From: [Zimmermannella] faecalis ATCC 13722
Lineage (GTDB): Bacteria; Actinomycetota; Actinomycetes; Actinomycetales; Microbacteriaceae
Direction of reading: 5' to 3'
Length of the DNA stretch: 64,000 nt
Assembly: GCF_000381765.1 (NCBI RefSeq)
Contig: NZ_KB907083.1
Coordinates: forward strand, 57,853-121,852
The notes under the pieces were generated by a model. That model was not told the DNA's origin. It saw nothing but the letters and a program-made list of their open reading frames with translations, and did no database searches. Position numbers and translations under genes: made by a program. Below are positions 31,725 to 41,171 of the stretch, piece after piece; position 1 is the stretch's first letter; the number at the start of each line of letters is the position of its first letter.

Positions 31725-33029
31725 ATGCGTCCCGACCCCATCATCATGACCCTCATGGTGCGTGACGAGGCCGACATCATCGCGGCCATGCTCGAGCACC
31801 ACCTCGCGCAGGGGATCGACCGCATCATCGTCACCGACAACGCGTCGGTCGATGGCACGCGCGAGATCCTCGCCGAGTACGAGGCGGCGGGCGCGATCGA
31901 GCTGCACGACGACCCACGGCACGAAAAGCAGCAGTCGGAAGTCGTCACCCACATGGCGCGTCGCGCTTACGAGGAATACGGCGCGGCGTGGGTCATCAAC
32001 GCCGATGCCGACGAGTTCTGGGTCGCCGACTCGGGCCGCACGGTCGCCGAAGCCCTGCGCGGCCTTGGCGACGACGTCGTGAGCTTCACGGCGCCGGTGC
32101 GGAACATGTTCGGCACCCCGCTCGCCGCGGGCTCCGCAGTGAAGGGGCACGTATGGCGCGACGAGCGCGACCTCGCTGAGCTGAACGCCGTGGGGCTCCA
32201 CGACCACCCGACGGCCGACTGCGTGCACCGCGGCGCGGCCGACGTCGAGGTCGCGCAGGGCAACCACTTCACGAACCTGCCGCTCACCCCGGCCACCGAG
32301 ATTCCGGCGACGTCTCGCCTCACGGTGCTCCACTACCCGTACCGCACCTGGAACCAGTACCGGCACCGCGTCGAGTTGACCGCCGAGGGCTACCGCAACT
32401 CCGACAAGACGCCATCGCCGCGCCACCACGTCATGCGCGACGCGACCTGGCTCGAGGCGGGCGACCTCCTGCCCTTCCACGTCGCCCGACACCCCGATCT
32501 CGAGGCCGAGTCGGCCCCGGCGGGCTTCGCCCTCGACACCCGCGTGCGCGACGCCGTTGCGGCACTTGCCGAAGACGGCGCCCTGCTGCCCGACCGCCTC
32601 GCCGAGGCGCTCGCGGAGCCCGTCGCCCTCGAGCACGTGGCTGAGGCTCGCGATCGCTTCGCGACGATTGGCTCGTACGTCGTCGAGGCGGCTGCGGCCC
32701 GCGCCGACGAGAAGTATCAGCAGCACGAGTTCTTCGTGCAGCTCGGCGCCCGAGAGGCGGCCGACGAAGCGCTCACCGCGACGCGAGCCGAGCTCGAGCG
32801 GGTCGCCGCGGAGCGCGACTCCCTCGCCGCCCGCCTGCGCAACGCGAACGCGACCATCGACGACCTCAATGCGTACGTCGCGCGCTTCTCGAGCCACCCC
32901 GTCACGAAGGCCGCGATGCTCGCGTTCACGCCGGCTCGGGGCCAGCGCCGGCACACGCTCGGCCGAATTCGCGACCTCGCGCTCGCACCAGTGCGACGGG
33001 TCAAGGGGATGCTCCGAAAGGGTCGCTGA
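31725..33029 (+). CDS. glycosyltransferase family 2-like protein with coiled-coil tail
   Basis: This 434-residue protein starts PIIMTLMVRDEADIIAAMLE and has a DxD-type metal site in WVINADADEFW near residue 95. It belongs to the Glyco_tranf_2_4 group, which also resembles GT92. The C-terminal third contains a coiled coil (ALTATRAELERVAAERDSLA) and a basic end. AGGAGG precedes the ATG. It follows the exporter ATPase by 10 bases, so it is part of the same transcript and probably extends or caps the exported polymer. Confidence 0.8.
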   Translation: MRPDPIIMTLMVRDEADIIAAMLEHHLAQGIDRIIVTDNASVDGTREILAEYEAAGAIELHDDPRHEKQQSEVVTHMARRAYEEYGAAWVINADADEFWVADSGRTVAEALRGLGDDVVSFTAPVRNMFGTPLAAGSAVKGHVWRDERDLAELNAVGLHDHPTADCVHRGAADVEVAQGNHFTNLPLTPATEIPATSRLTVLHYPYRTWNQYRHRVELTAEGYRNSDKTPSPRHHVMRDATWLEAGDLLPFHVARHPDLEAESAPAGFALDTRVRDAVAALAEDGALLPDRLAEALAEPVALEHVAEARDRFATIGSYVVEAAAARADEKYQQHEFFVQLGAREAADEALTATRAELERVAAERDSLAARLRNANATIDDLNAYVARFSSHPVTKAAMLAFTPARGQRRHTLGRIRDLALAPVRRVKGMLRKGR

Positions 33030-33086
33030 CAGCGCTCCCGTGGCTCGGCAACGGCGCCGAACCTCACGCCACTGGCCAAGAGACGA

Positions 33087-33092
33087 TAGAAT
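33087..33092 (+). promoter_or_regulatory. putative -10 element of acyltransferase gene 1 (leaderless)
   Basis: TAGAAT ends 9 bases before the GTG at 33102, and no ribosome-binding site is present. The nearer GTG at 33094 is out of frame. Confidence 0.45.
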
Positions 33093-33101
33093 CGTGAGTT
33101 T

Positions 33102-35288
33102 GTGCAGCAATCGACCCCTTCGAGCGAAAGCAGCAACATCACGTCTCGTTCAGCCACCAGCACGCCATCGTCCGGACGATCCGGCTCGATGAGATCGACG
33201 CCGAAGACCTCGGGCTACATCCCCGAGGTGCAGGGAGTGCGCACGGTCGCGCTCCTGCTCGTCGCGGTTTTCCACATCTGGTTCGGCCGGGTCTCGGGTG
33301 GCGTCGACATCTTCCTGCTCGTGTCGTCGTACCTCATGACGCGATCACTCGTGGCGAAGGCCGAGGCGGGCTCGATCACGCAGCCGGTCGTCTTTCTTAT
33401 TCGCAAGTTCTCGCGGTTGCTCCCCGCGACGGCGATCGCGATCATGGTCATCCTCATCGGCGTCTTCGTCTTCATGCCGGCCGACACGTGGCGCGGGGCC
33501 GCCGGCGATGCCCTCGGCTCGCTCGGTTACTTCGAGAACTTCCGCCTGCAGGCGGCGGCCGTCGACTACTTCAACGCCGACCACTCGACGGCGAGCCCGT
33601 TCCAGCACTTCTGGTCGCTCTCGATTCAGGGGCAGGTGTTCGTCATCTGGGCGATCCTCCACTGCCTCGGCGACCTCGCCGCCCGCGCGCTCAAGATTCC
33701 GCCTCGCCGACTCTTTTTCATCGCGTTCTCGTTGATCACGGTCGCGTCGTTCGCGTACTCGGTCTACCTCACCTCGACGACGCAGACCATCGCCTACTTC
33801 GACACGTGGGCACGCCTGTGGGAGTTTGGTGCAGGGTCGCTGCTCGCCGTCGTGCAGCCGTGGCTGCGCCCCGCGCGGTGGTTCCGCATTGGCGCGAGCT
33901 GGTTCGGCTTCGTCGGTATGGTGACCTGCGGCTTCGTGCTTCCCGTCGAGTCGAGCTTCCCCGGTGTCGCCGCCCTCTGGCCGGTACTGAGCGCCGCCCT
34001 GATCATCGTGTCGGCAGGTGAGCCGACCCGGTTTGGCGCCGACAGCATCCTCGCCCGCGGGGTGCTCAACAAGCTCGGCGAGTACACCTACGCGCTCTAC
34101 CTCACCCACTGGCCAGTGCTCGTCATCGCGCTGTGGGTTTCCGGTCGGTCACACGCGGGCTTCTGGCTCGGGCTGCTCATCCTCATCATCTCGGGCGCGC
34201 TGGCGGTCGCAATTACCCGCCTCGTCGACCTCCCGAGCCAGAAGTGGGTCAACCGGCCGCCGCGGCGCCAGCTGGAGCCTCGCGCCAGAACTCGCCGCCT
34301 CACGTCCCGCGCCGCCGTCACGATCATCCTCAGCGCCGTCATCGCGCTCGTGCCGGCCGTGACACTGCAGCAGATTCAGCGCGCACAGAGCACCACCGAC
34401 CTCGCCGCCCTCGACGAGCTCGACTACTCGACGATTGGCGCGAATAACCCCGGCCTCGTGACCGAGGGCGACCCGGTTCCCGCCTGGAGCGTCGCGCAGG
34501 ATGACTGGACCTCCCTCGGCGCGGACTGCGCCGAAGACGATCCGTACAACGCGGGCCTCTGCTACGAGATCCCGCCCGTCAGCGGCGGCGAGGCCGAGCG
34601 AAATGTCCTGGTGCTTGGCAGCTCGCACGCCACCCAGTTCAGCGCCTCAGTGCTCGAGAGCGTGAATCGGAACCCGGAGTGGGGGTTCCGGGCGCAGGTT
34701 GCTCCCGCGTGTTACTTCCACATTCGCGAGAACATCGGCGAGGCGTGCGCCGACATGTGGGAGCAGGCGACGAGCTACATCGACGAGCAGCAACCCGACC
34801 TCGTCGTACTCTTCGGCAGCCTCTCGCAGACCGAGGGCAATGAAACGATGGATGAGCTGGTCGGCTGGATCGCCGAGCGCAAGGCGGCCTCCCCCGACAC
34901 GACGATCGCGGTGCTGCGCGACAATCCCCGCATCGGGTTCTCAATGTCGGAGTGCGCGCAGCAGCACGGCGTCGACTCGAGCGAGTGCACCTACACCGTG
35001 CCCGACCCGCCCAGTGATGGATACATCGCCTCGATCGAGGAGGCAGGCGGCACCTGGGTCGACCTCACGCAGTCGATCTGCCCCGAGGGCGTGTGCCGAC
35101 CGGTCGTCGGTGGGGTCGTCACCTACCTCGACGACAACCACATGACGCAGACGTTCATTCGCACGCTCGCCGGACCGTTCTCAGAGTCGATCCGCGAGGA
35201 TGCCGACTGGTGGCCGGCCGACCCGTACGAGGGCGCCTACGAGGACCGTGCGGGCGACGGCGACGTCGTCGAAGACCTCAATAGTTAA
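33102..35288 (+). CDS. acyltransferase-3 / SGNH domain protein (OafA-like)
   Basis: This 728-residue protein has a Ser/Thr-rich N-terminus and then an acyltransferase-3 membrane domain of about 10 helices (VQGVRTVALLLVAVFHIWFG, STASPFQHFWSLSIQGQVFV). An extracytoplasmic SGNH domain follows from about residue 470, with the nucleophile block VLVLGSSHATQF and the catalytic Asp/His block DDNHMTQTF. Such proteins O-acylate surface glycans or peptidoglycan. A close paralogue lies at 47.1 kb. The GTG at 33102 fits a leaderless start. Confidence 0.9.
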   Translation: MQQSTPSSESSNITSRSATSTPSSGRSGSMRSTPKTSGYIPEVQGVRTVALLLVAVFHIWFGRVSGGVDIFLLVSSYLMTRSLVAKAEAGSITQPVVFLIRKFSRLLPATAIAIMVILIGVFVFMPADTWRGAAGDALGSLGYFENFRLQAAAVDYFNADHSTASPFQHFWSLSIQGQVFVIWAILHCLGDLAARALKIPPRRLFFIAFSLITVASFAYSVYLTSTTQTIAYFDTWARLWEFGAGSLLAVVQPWLRPARWFRIGASWFGFVGMVTCGFVLPVESSFPGVAALWPVLSAALIIVSAGEPTRFGADSILARGVLNKLGEYTYALYLTHWPVLVIALWVSGRSHAGFWLGLLILIISGALAVAITRLVDLPSQKWVNRPPRRQLEPRARTRRLTSRAAVTIILSAVIALVPAVTLQQIQRAQSTTDLAALDELDYSTIGANNPGLVTEGDPVPAWSVAQDDWTSLGADCAEDDPYNAGLCYEIPPVSGGEAERNVLVLGSSHATQFSASVLESVNRNPEWGFRAQVAPACYFHIRENIGEACADMWEQATSYIDEQQPDLVVLFGSLSQTEGNETMDELVGWIAERKAASPDTTIAVLRDNPRIGFSMSECAQQHGVDSSECTYTVPDPPSDGYIASIEEAGGTWVDLTQSICPEGVCRPVVGGVVTYLDDNHMTQTFIRTLAGPFSESIREDADWWPADPYEGAYEDRAGDGDVVEDLNS

Positions 35289-35289
35289 G

Positions 35290-35326
35290 CGCGTGGCCCG
35301 GCCGCAGGATGCGGCCGGGCCACGCG
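35290..35326. terminator. bidirectional terminator hairpin
   Basis: Perfect 17-bp arms (35290-35306 and 35310-35326) with a 3-base GGA loop lie between the acyltransferase stop and the converging rmlA gene. No T-run follows. The stem is the most stable in the surface-polymer region. Confidence 0.7.
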
Positions 35327-35375
35327 CCAGCTCCACTCGCCCCAGCACCGGTGTGCTAGGGCGATTTGCGGTTCA

Positions 35376-36251
35376 CTAGCCGTTCGATTCGACCTCGAGC
35401 AGGTGCTGGAGGTAGCGGCCGTAGCCCGACTTCTTCAGGGGTTCGGCGAGCTCCGCGAGCTGCTCCGAGGTAATCCACTCAGCGCGCCAGGCGATCTCCT
35501 CAATGCAGCCGAGTTTGAGGCCCTGGCGGTCTTCGATGACCTTGACGTACTCCGACGCCTGCATCATCGACTCGAACGTGCCGGTGTCGAGCCACGCCGT
35601 GCCGCGGTCGAGCACGTGCACCTGCAGCTTGCCGCGCTCGAGGTACTCGGCGTTGATCGACGAGATCTCGAGCTCGCCGCGGTCAGAGGGCTCGACGTGC
35701 TTCGCGACCTCGACCACGTCGTTGTCGTAGAAGTAGAGGCCGGGCACGGCGTAGTTCGACTTCGGCTGCTTCGGCTTCTCTTCGATCGAGAGCGCCTTCA
35801 TGTCGTCGTCGAACTCAACGACGCCGTACGCGGTCGGGTCAGCGACCTGATACGCGAAGATGAGGCCGCCATCGACCTCGCCGTGGGCGCGCAACGACGA
35901 GCCGAGGCCCGTGCCGTGGAAGATGTTGTCGCCGAGCACGAGGGCAACCGAGTCGTCGCCGATGAACTCTTCACCGATGATGAACGCCTGCGCGAGCCCG
36001 TCGGGCGAGGGTTGCTCGGCGTACTCGATGCGAATGCCGAGGTGCGAGCCGTCGCCGAACAGCGCCTGGAACTGGCTGTTGTACTCGGGGGTCGTGATGA
36101 TCAGGATCTCGTTGATGTCGGCCATCATGAGCGTCGACAGCGGGTAGTAGATCATCGGCTTGTCGTAGATCGGCATCAGCTGCTTCGAGATGCCCTTGGT
36201 GATCGGCCACAGGCGCGTGCCCGAGCCACCGGCGAGAATGATGCCCTTCAT
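35376..36251 (-). CDS. rmlA: glucose-1-phosphate thymidylyltransferase
   Basis: This 291-residue enzyme makes dTDP-glucose from glucose-1-phosphate and dTTP, the first step to dTDP-L-rhamnose. [13 protein letters not shown] is the nucleotide-binding loop, [11 protein letters not shown] carries the catalytic Asp region, and [19 protein letters not shown] is the conserved C-terminal segment. It starts one base inside the rmlC stop (TAATG), and AAGGAGG within the end of rmlC acts as its ribosome site. Confidence 0.95.
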   Translation of the reverse strand: MKGIILAGGSGTRLWPITKGISKQLMPIYDKPMIYYPLSTLMMADINEILIITTPEYNSQFQALFGDGSHLGIRIEYAEQPSPDGLAQAFIIGEEFIGDDSVALVLGDNIFHGTGLGSSLRAHGEVDGGLIFAYQVADPTAYGVVEFDDDMKALSIEEKPKQPKSNYAVPGLYFYDNDVVEVAKHVEPSDRGELEISSINAEYLERGKLQVHVLDRGTAWLDTGTFESMMQASEYVKVIEDRQGLKLGCIEEIAWRAEWITSEQLAELAEPLKKSGYGRYLQHLLEVESNG

Positions 36252-36871
36252 TAGTTGGCCTCCTTGTGGCCGGCGTTCAGCTGCTCGTAGAACTTCAGGC
36301 ACTCGTCGTAGTCGGGCAGGATGCCCTGCTCCTTCGCCTCGAGCAGGCCCGGGGCGTCGGTGTCCTTCGGCGACAGGAGCAGCTCCGACTCGGGCAGCCC
36401 GAAGTCGAGCCCGACGGTCTTGCACAGCGGGTTGACGCCGTGCTCACGGCCCGGGGCGTACGTCGACGAGCAGAGGTAGCTCACGGTTGTGTCGTCCTCG
36501 AGCGCGACGAAGCAGTGCCCGAAGCCCTCGGGAATGTAGATAGCGCGGCGGTCGACGTCGTCGAGGCGCACGCTGTCCCACTTGCCAAACGTGGGCGAGC
36601 CCACGCGAATGTCGATGACGAAGTCGATGACGGCGCCGCGCTGGCAGGCGACGTACTTCGCCTGGCTCGGCGGCACATCCGCAAAGTGAATGCCGCGTAC
36701 GGTGCCGCGCTTCGAGACCGAGGTGTTCGCCTGCTTCAGGTCAAGGGGGTGGCCAACGGCCTCTTCGAGCTTGTCGAACCGGTAGTACTCGAAGAACACG
36801 CCGCGCTCGTCGGGAAACTGCTTCGGCGTGATTTCGAACGTACCGGGGATGCTGAGTTCGCGAATCTCCAT
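36251..36871 (-). CDS. rmlC: dTDP-4-dehydrorhamnose 3,5-epimerase family protein
   Basis: This 206-residue cupin-fold epimerase carries out the third step of dTDP-L-rhamnose synthesis. [13 protein letters not shown] is the substrate loop, [16 protein letters not shown] carries the catalytic histidine, and [15 protein letters not shown] follows the second strand pattern. The length is slightly above the usual 180-190. It is coupled to rmlA, whereas rmlB and rmlD are 17 kb away. The ATG at 36871 has no ribosome site, and TAGACT ends 7 bases upstream. The longer open frame upstream is antisense or intergenic. Confidence 0.92.
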   Translation of the reverse strand: MEIRELSIPGTFEITPKQFPDERGVFFEYYRFDKLEEAVGHPLDLKQANTSVSKRGTVRGIHFADVPPSQAKYVACQRGAVIDFVIDIRVGSPTFGKWDSVRLDDVDRRAIYIPEGFGHCFVALEDDTTVSYLCSSTYAPGREHGVNPLCKTVGLDFGLPESELLLSPKDTDAPGLLEAKEQGILPDYDECLKFYEQLNAGHKEAN

Positions 36872-36878
36872 GGCCGCA

Positions 36879-36884
36879 AGTCTA
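36879..36884 (-). promoter_or_regulatory. putative -10 element of rmlCA (leaderless)
   Basis: TAGACT on the minus strand (36884-36879) is followed by TGCGGCC and the ATG at 36871. The gap to the upstream gene is only 41 bases. Confidence 0.5.
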
Positions 36885-36912
36885 GAGTCTCGCCGGGCAC
36901 GCATTCTGCAGG

Positions 36913-38469
36913 TTAGTGCCCGAGCACCATGAGCCGGTCGCCTGCCTTTGCCAACCACATGACGAGTTCCTGAATCGGCGAGTCGGGGTGCAGCCACGTC
37001 GTTTCGACCGCCGCGAGGTAGGTGATCGGCCCGGCGCCCTGGGTCATCCACACGAGCGCAATGCCGAAGAGCACCACGGCAACAACGCGACCGTTGCGCG
37101 GATCGAGCTTGACGAGTGCCGCCGCAAGCCCCGCGACGGCGAGGACGATGAGCGCGGGCAGGTACGGGAAGAAGTAGCGCGACGAATACGCGTAGAGCAG
37201 CCCGTACTTCAAGAGGTTCGAGTAGTTGAGGTAGAACAGTGCCGCCGTGTGCACGCCGAGCGAGAGCCAGATCGGCCAGCGGTAGCGCTCGGGCAGCGCT
37301 CGGCCGAGCACGAGCGCGAGCGCAACGACGAGCACGGTCGTGATGAACAGCAGATCGCGGGTCAGTGAGCCGCCAAACGTGTCGAGCACCGCACCGTCGG
37401 TCGTGCGAACGCCGATCCAGCTGAGCGTGCCGGTGACGCCCGGCAGCCAGCCGTCAAAGAAGGTCGTGAGTGCGCCGCCGATCGACGGTGACAGCGGGTC
37501 GCCAGCGTTCGCTTCGAAGCCCTCATTCCGGGAGTAGACCCCGTAGGTCATGCAGTAGTCGTGGCTGGCAACGAGGTCACAGTTGGGGTCAACCGACCCG
37601 AACATCACGACGTTGCGCACGTATCGGTCGACGGCCATCACCGTCGCGACCACGAAGATCGCACCGGGAACGATCAACTGACGCCAGCGAACAGGCTCGT
37701 CCCCCGAGCGAATGGCCCGGATGAGCGACCCGAGGTACCGCACGAAGGTGTAGACCGCGAGCACCGCGAACACCGGAACGAAGGTGAACTTCGTGATCGA
37801 CGCGAGCATGCCGAACATCGCGAGCCACACCCAGTCGGTGAGCTTGCGGCCGTCGTTCTTCGCGAGTCGCACCTGCCAGTACAGGTAGCCGGCGACGAGC
37901 AGGAAGAGCAGGTTGTCGTAGTTCACCGTGGCGGCGACGAACGACATGAGCGGGATCGCCGCCATGAACCCGATGACGACGTTGACGATGGCCCGCGACG
38001 CAATGACCTGGCGCAACGTGTGGCGCCACACGACGAGCCCGCCCGTCACCATCGCGACCCCGACAAGGCGCGTGAGCGCGAGCGTCGTGAAGGTGTCGCC
38101 GAACATCGCCTCGAACGCGCGGTACGGATACGACATCAGCCAGTGATACAGGAACGACCCCGTGTACTCGACGTCGCCGAGCGTCAGGGTGGCGTCACCG
38201 TTCGGCAGTCGTGGCCCAAACTGGTCGGCGTACGCGCGAATGATGCCAACGTGCCAGTGCTCGTCGTAGATCGACAGGCTCATCGACAGCGCAATGAGTG
38301 TGCCCGATGCGGCGAACGCCACGATGACGAGCCAGAAGAACGCGCTCGACCCGACCGCCCTGATCACGACGTCAGCCGCCCGGCGTACGGAGTCACCGAC
38401 CCGACCCGGCAGGTCGTTTCGCCAGGTCGCGGCTGCGGTCTCGTCGATCGTCGGGGAAGGTGCGGGCAA
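36913..38469 (-). CDS. GT-C-like multi-spanning membrane protein
   Basis: This protein of about 518 residues has some 11 membrane segments. A first extracytoplasmic loop begins LSIYDEHWHVGI, whose acidic/His pattern resembles the catalytic loop of GT-C (GT39-like, lipid-phosphate-sugar dependent) glycosyltransferases. The start is inferred to be a TTG at 38469, because AGGAG lies 8 bases before it and overlaps the end of the upstream gene; ATG and GTG alternatives would run back into that gene. It is the last gene of the nitroreductase-pyruvyltransferase operon and probably transfers a sugar at the outer membrane face. Confidence 0.75.
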   Translation of the reverse strand: MPAPSPTIDETAAATWRNDLPGRVGDSVRRAADVVIRAVGSSAFFWLVIVAFAASGTLIALSMSLSIYDEHWHVGIIRAYADQFGPRLPNGDATLTLGDVEYTGSFLYHWLMSYPYRAFEAMFGDTFTTLALTRLVGVAMVTGGLVVWRHTLRQVIASRAIVNVVIGFMAAIPLMSFVAATVNYDNLLFLLVAGYLYWQVRLAKNDGRKLTDWVWLAMFGMLASITKFTFVPVFAVLAVYTFVRYLGSLIRAIRSGDEPVRWRQLIVPGAIFVVATVMAVDRYVRNVVMFGSVDPNCDLVASHDYCMTYGVYSRNEGFEANAGDPLSPSIGGALTTFFDGWLPGVTGTLSWIGVRTTDGAVLDTFGGSLTRDLLFITTVLVVALALVLGRALPERYRWPIWLSLGVHTAALFYLNYSNLLKYGLLYAYSSRYFFPYLPALIVLAVAGLAAALVKLDPRNGRVVAVVLFGIALVWMTQGAGPITYLAAVETTWLHPDSPIQELVMWLAKAGDRLMVLGH

Positions 38470-38473
38470 GAGA

Positions 38474-39934
38474 CTACTCCTGATTGGTTGTGGGAACGTG
38501 CGCGGGCACACGAGGCGCGGATTTCAGCCACGGTGTGAGCGCCAGCAGCGCGATGCCGGCAATTGCGGCAACCGCCACCGCAGCCACCACAGGTTCTTGC
38601 CCAAGACCGTTGCGCATCGCAATGAGCAGCGGAATGCCCGGCGAGAACTTTGGAATGTCCAGCATATGCATCGCGTAGTACGTGCACGTCAGCGCGTTGA
38701 GCGCGCCGAGCATCAACGACGCCGCGACGAGGGCCGCGACGCCCCACCTACCGAGCGCGACGCAGCCGAACGCGAGGAGCAGGGAGACCGCGATCACCGC
38801 GGGCATGAAATAACGGAAGTTGAGTGCCCCGTAGCCGCTAGCGTGGCTCAACTGGGTTGCGTAGGTACCGGCCAACTGCAGCGCAAGCATCGCCACGAGC
38901 GTGACGTGGTTTGCATCGAGACGAAGGTACCTGCGCAGAAGGAGCACCACGACGACCGCGACGGTCACCGCGGCGAGTGCGACGACGATGATCGTGCCGA
39001 TGTGCGAGAACCGCTCCGGCAGCCCCCGGCCCACGTACCCTCGGGCGATGAGGAGCCAGAACTCGGGGTCGAGCAACACCTCGACGGTGCTGCGATGCCG
39101 GCGGCCAAGTAGCGGTGCCTTCGGGCTCGAGCGATACCAGTCACCGCTTCGCTCGTAGTTGAACGCGTAGAACCACGCGTTCACGACGATTGCGCCGACG
39201 AGCATGAGCACCGCGATCGCCCCGTACGCCCACATGGTGCGCCACGCGCGCGTGCGGATGTATCGCAGCCCGGTGATGCCGAGCGCGGCGACGCACACCG
39301 CCAGCGGCACGATAAACGACGACTTCGTTCCGAGGCCGAGCGCCGCGACCACGACGATCGCCACGCCGGCCCACCAGCTCGGGCGACGCAGGATGAGGTG
39401 CGCGGTGAGCGCGAGCGCGAGGCTCGACAGCAGCGCGAGCAGCATGTCGTTGTAGACCTCAGCGCCGAAGCGAATCATCGTGAACGAGCTCGCGGCGATC
39501 GCGGCCATGCCGACGGCGAGCGGCCCCCGGTAGCGGCCGCCGAGGAGGTGGCCGAACCAGGCGACGACGACAATCGTGGCGGCACCGAGCACGATGTTGA
39601 CGAGTCGCACGACCGCCGTGGCCTCCGCGACGTGCTCGGGGAGCATCCCGCCCACGAGCAGCGCCATGAGTGCGTAGTAGAGCGGCGGATGCGCCGAGGC
39701 GAACTGTCGCCCCGACACATCCGGAAACAGCGGGTGCCCCTCTGGCGCGGGGAGCTGCCCGATCGAGACCTGATAGACGTAGTCGAGGTGGTCCTTGGCA
39801 TCTGCCGTGCCCTCGAATGGGAGCGTGAGCGCGGCATACGTCGCAACCGCCAGGTACACGAGTACGACGAGTGCGGCGCCGACACCGGCAACACGAGGGG
39901 CGCCGAGACGCCCCACTACTCCCCCCGACTTCAT
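38474..39934 (-). CDS. GT-C-like / DUF2142-type membrane protein
   Basis: This 486-residue protein has about 12 membrane segments. Early acidic loop residues (FEGTADAKDHLDYVYQVSIG) and FASAHPPLYYALMALLVGG resemble GT39/ArnT-type or DUF2142 enzymes that use polyprenyl-phosphate sugars. It is separated from its neighbours by only 4 bases on each side, and no ribosome site is obvious at the ATG, so translation is probably coupled. With the following GT-C protein it forms a tandem pair of the same fold but little sequence identity. Confidence 0.75.
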   Translation of the reverse strand: MKSGGVVGRLGAPRVAGVGAALVVLVYLAVATYAALTLPFEGTADAKDHLDYVYQVSIGQLPAPEGHPLFPDVSGRQFASAHPPLYYALMALLVGGMLPEHVAEATAVVRLVNIVLGAATIVVVAWFGHLLGGRYRGPLAVGMAAIAASSFTMIRFGAEVYNDMLLALLSSLALALTAHLILRRPSWWAGVAIVVVAALGLGTKSSFIVPLAVCVAALGITGLRYIRTRAWRTMWAYGAIAVLMLVGAIVVNAWFYAFNYERSGDWYRSSPKAPLLGRRHRSTVEVLLDPEFWLLIARGYVGRGLPERFSHIGTIIVVALAAVTVAVVVVLLLRRYLRLDANHVTLVAMLALQLAGTYATQLSHASGYGALNFRYFMPAVIAVSLLLAFGCVALGRWGVAALVAASLMLGALNALTCTYYAMHMLDIPKFSPGIPLLIAMRNGLGQEPVVAAVAVAAIAGIALLALTPWLKSAPRVPAHVPTTNQE

Positions 39935-39938
39935 GGCG

Positions 39939-41171
39939 CTATTGGCGAGAGGTGACGATCTTGACGATCTCGTCGACCTGCACCCGTGAGCGATCCTTCA
40001 CCTTCGGCAGCGACTCGCTGAGCTTCGTGCGCACGTCGTCCTCGTTGGCCACGAGGCGGTCGAACTCCGACCGCAGGTGCGACTGCGAGAACTTGTCTTT
40101 GCCGAACGCCCACTCGGCGAGGCCGAACATGTCGAGCACCTCTTGGTACTTGTGGCTCCAGCCGATCACGAGGGTCGGCACCGCCATGGCGAGCGACGAG
40201 ACCATCGCGTGGAAACGCGACGCGACGAAGAGGTCGCAGAGGCCGATGACGTGGCGCAGGCCCTGCGACGACATCTCGGTGTCGATGAACAGCAGGTCAT
40301 CGCTCGCGCCGACGCGCTGGGCGAGCTCCCCCACCATGGGCAGGTCGTTGTTGTGGGTCTTGTCGGTGCCGGTGCGCACGCTGTGCGGAATCAGCGCGAC
40401 ACGGTAGCCGCGCTCGCCGATGAGGTACTGCATGAACGAGGCGAGCTCGCCGACGTAGTCACCCCCGGCGCCGTCGATCTTCTTCTGCATGACGACGCTC
40501 GGCGAGATGCCGACGACCGGCTTGTCGCCGAAGAAGTTCACGTCGAACTGTGTCTCGGCCTCGCGCTTCTCGTCGTCGGTGAGTTCGAGCAGGAACGCGT
40601 AGTCGGCGCCCGGCACGGTGTTCTTGAGGCCGAGCCCGTCGAGGTGCTCCTGCGTGATCGCGCCGCGCGAGATGATCTTCGCCATCTTCGGCAAGAACAC
40701 CTTCGCGGCGGCCTTGTTCGCCGGGTTCTCGAACGGCCCGAGCGCCTGCGCGCACTTGAAGACGGGCACGTTCTCGTTGAGCGCGGGGAGGATGCTCGCG
40801 ACGTTGTAGATGAGGAACTTCTCGCGGCCGTCAACAAAGGTGATGCCGCCCTGGTCGAGCAGAATGTCGGCCTTCGCGAGGGCGCGCGCGGCCGGCGACG
40901 AGGTGCGCAGCTGGCGCCGCAGCGGCGGCAGGAGGCGGTACGCGAGCGCGGCCGAGTTGATCTTCACGCCGAGCGTCATCGGGTCGGCGTCGACGATGTC
41001 GAGGTTCGGATACGGGTTGAGGCGGCGGTCTTCTTCGGGGTACATGCTCAGCAAGGTGAACCGCACGTCGCCGAGCGCCTCGGTGAGGGTCTGCACGGCG
41101 CTTTCGAGCATTGCGGCCGCGCCCTTGTTGCCCGAGAGGGCAGAGCCAATGATGACGATGTTGTAGGTCAC
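39939..41171 (-). CDS. polysaccharide pyruvyl transferase family protein
   Basis: This 410-residue protein has IVIIGSALSGNKGAAAMLES at the start, ILLDQGGITFVDG in the middle and DLFVASRFHAMVSSLAMAVP near residue 320, the order typical of the polysaccharide pyruvyl transferase (CsaB/PssM) family. It would add a ketal pyruvate, or a related group, to a sugar of the surface polymer. The GTG start overlaps the previous stop by 4 bases (GTGA). Confidence 0.87.
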   Translation of the reverse strand: MTYNIVIIGSALSGNKGAAAMLESAVQTLTEALGDVRFTLLSMYPEEDRRLNPYPNLDIVDADPMTLGVKINSAALAYRLLPPLRRQLRTSSPAARALAKADILLDQGGITFVDGREKFLIYNVASILPALNENVPVFKCAQALGPFENPANKAAAKVFLPKMAKIISRGAITQEHLDGLGLKNTVPGADYAFLLELTDDEKREAETQFDVNFFGDKPVVGISPSVVMQKKIDGAGGDYVGELASFMQYLIGERGYRVALIPHSVRTGTDKTHNNDLPMVGELAQRVGASDDLLFIDTEMSSQGLRHVIGLCDLFVASRFHAMVSSLAMAVPTLVIGWSHKYQEVLDMFGLAEWAFGKDKFSQSHLRSEFDRLVANEDDVRTKLSESLPKVKDRSRVQVDEIVKIVTSRQ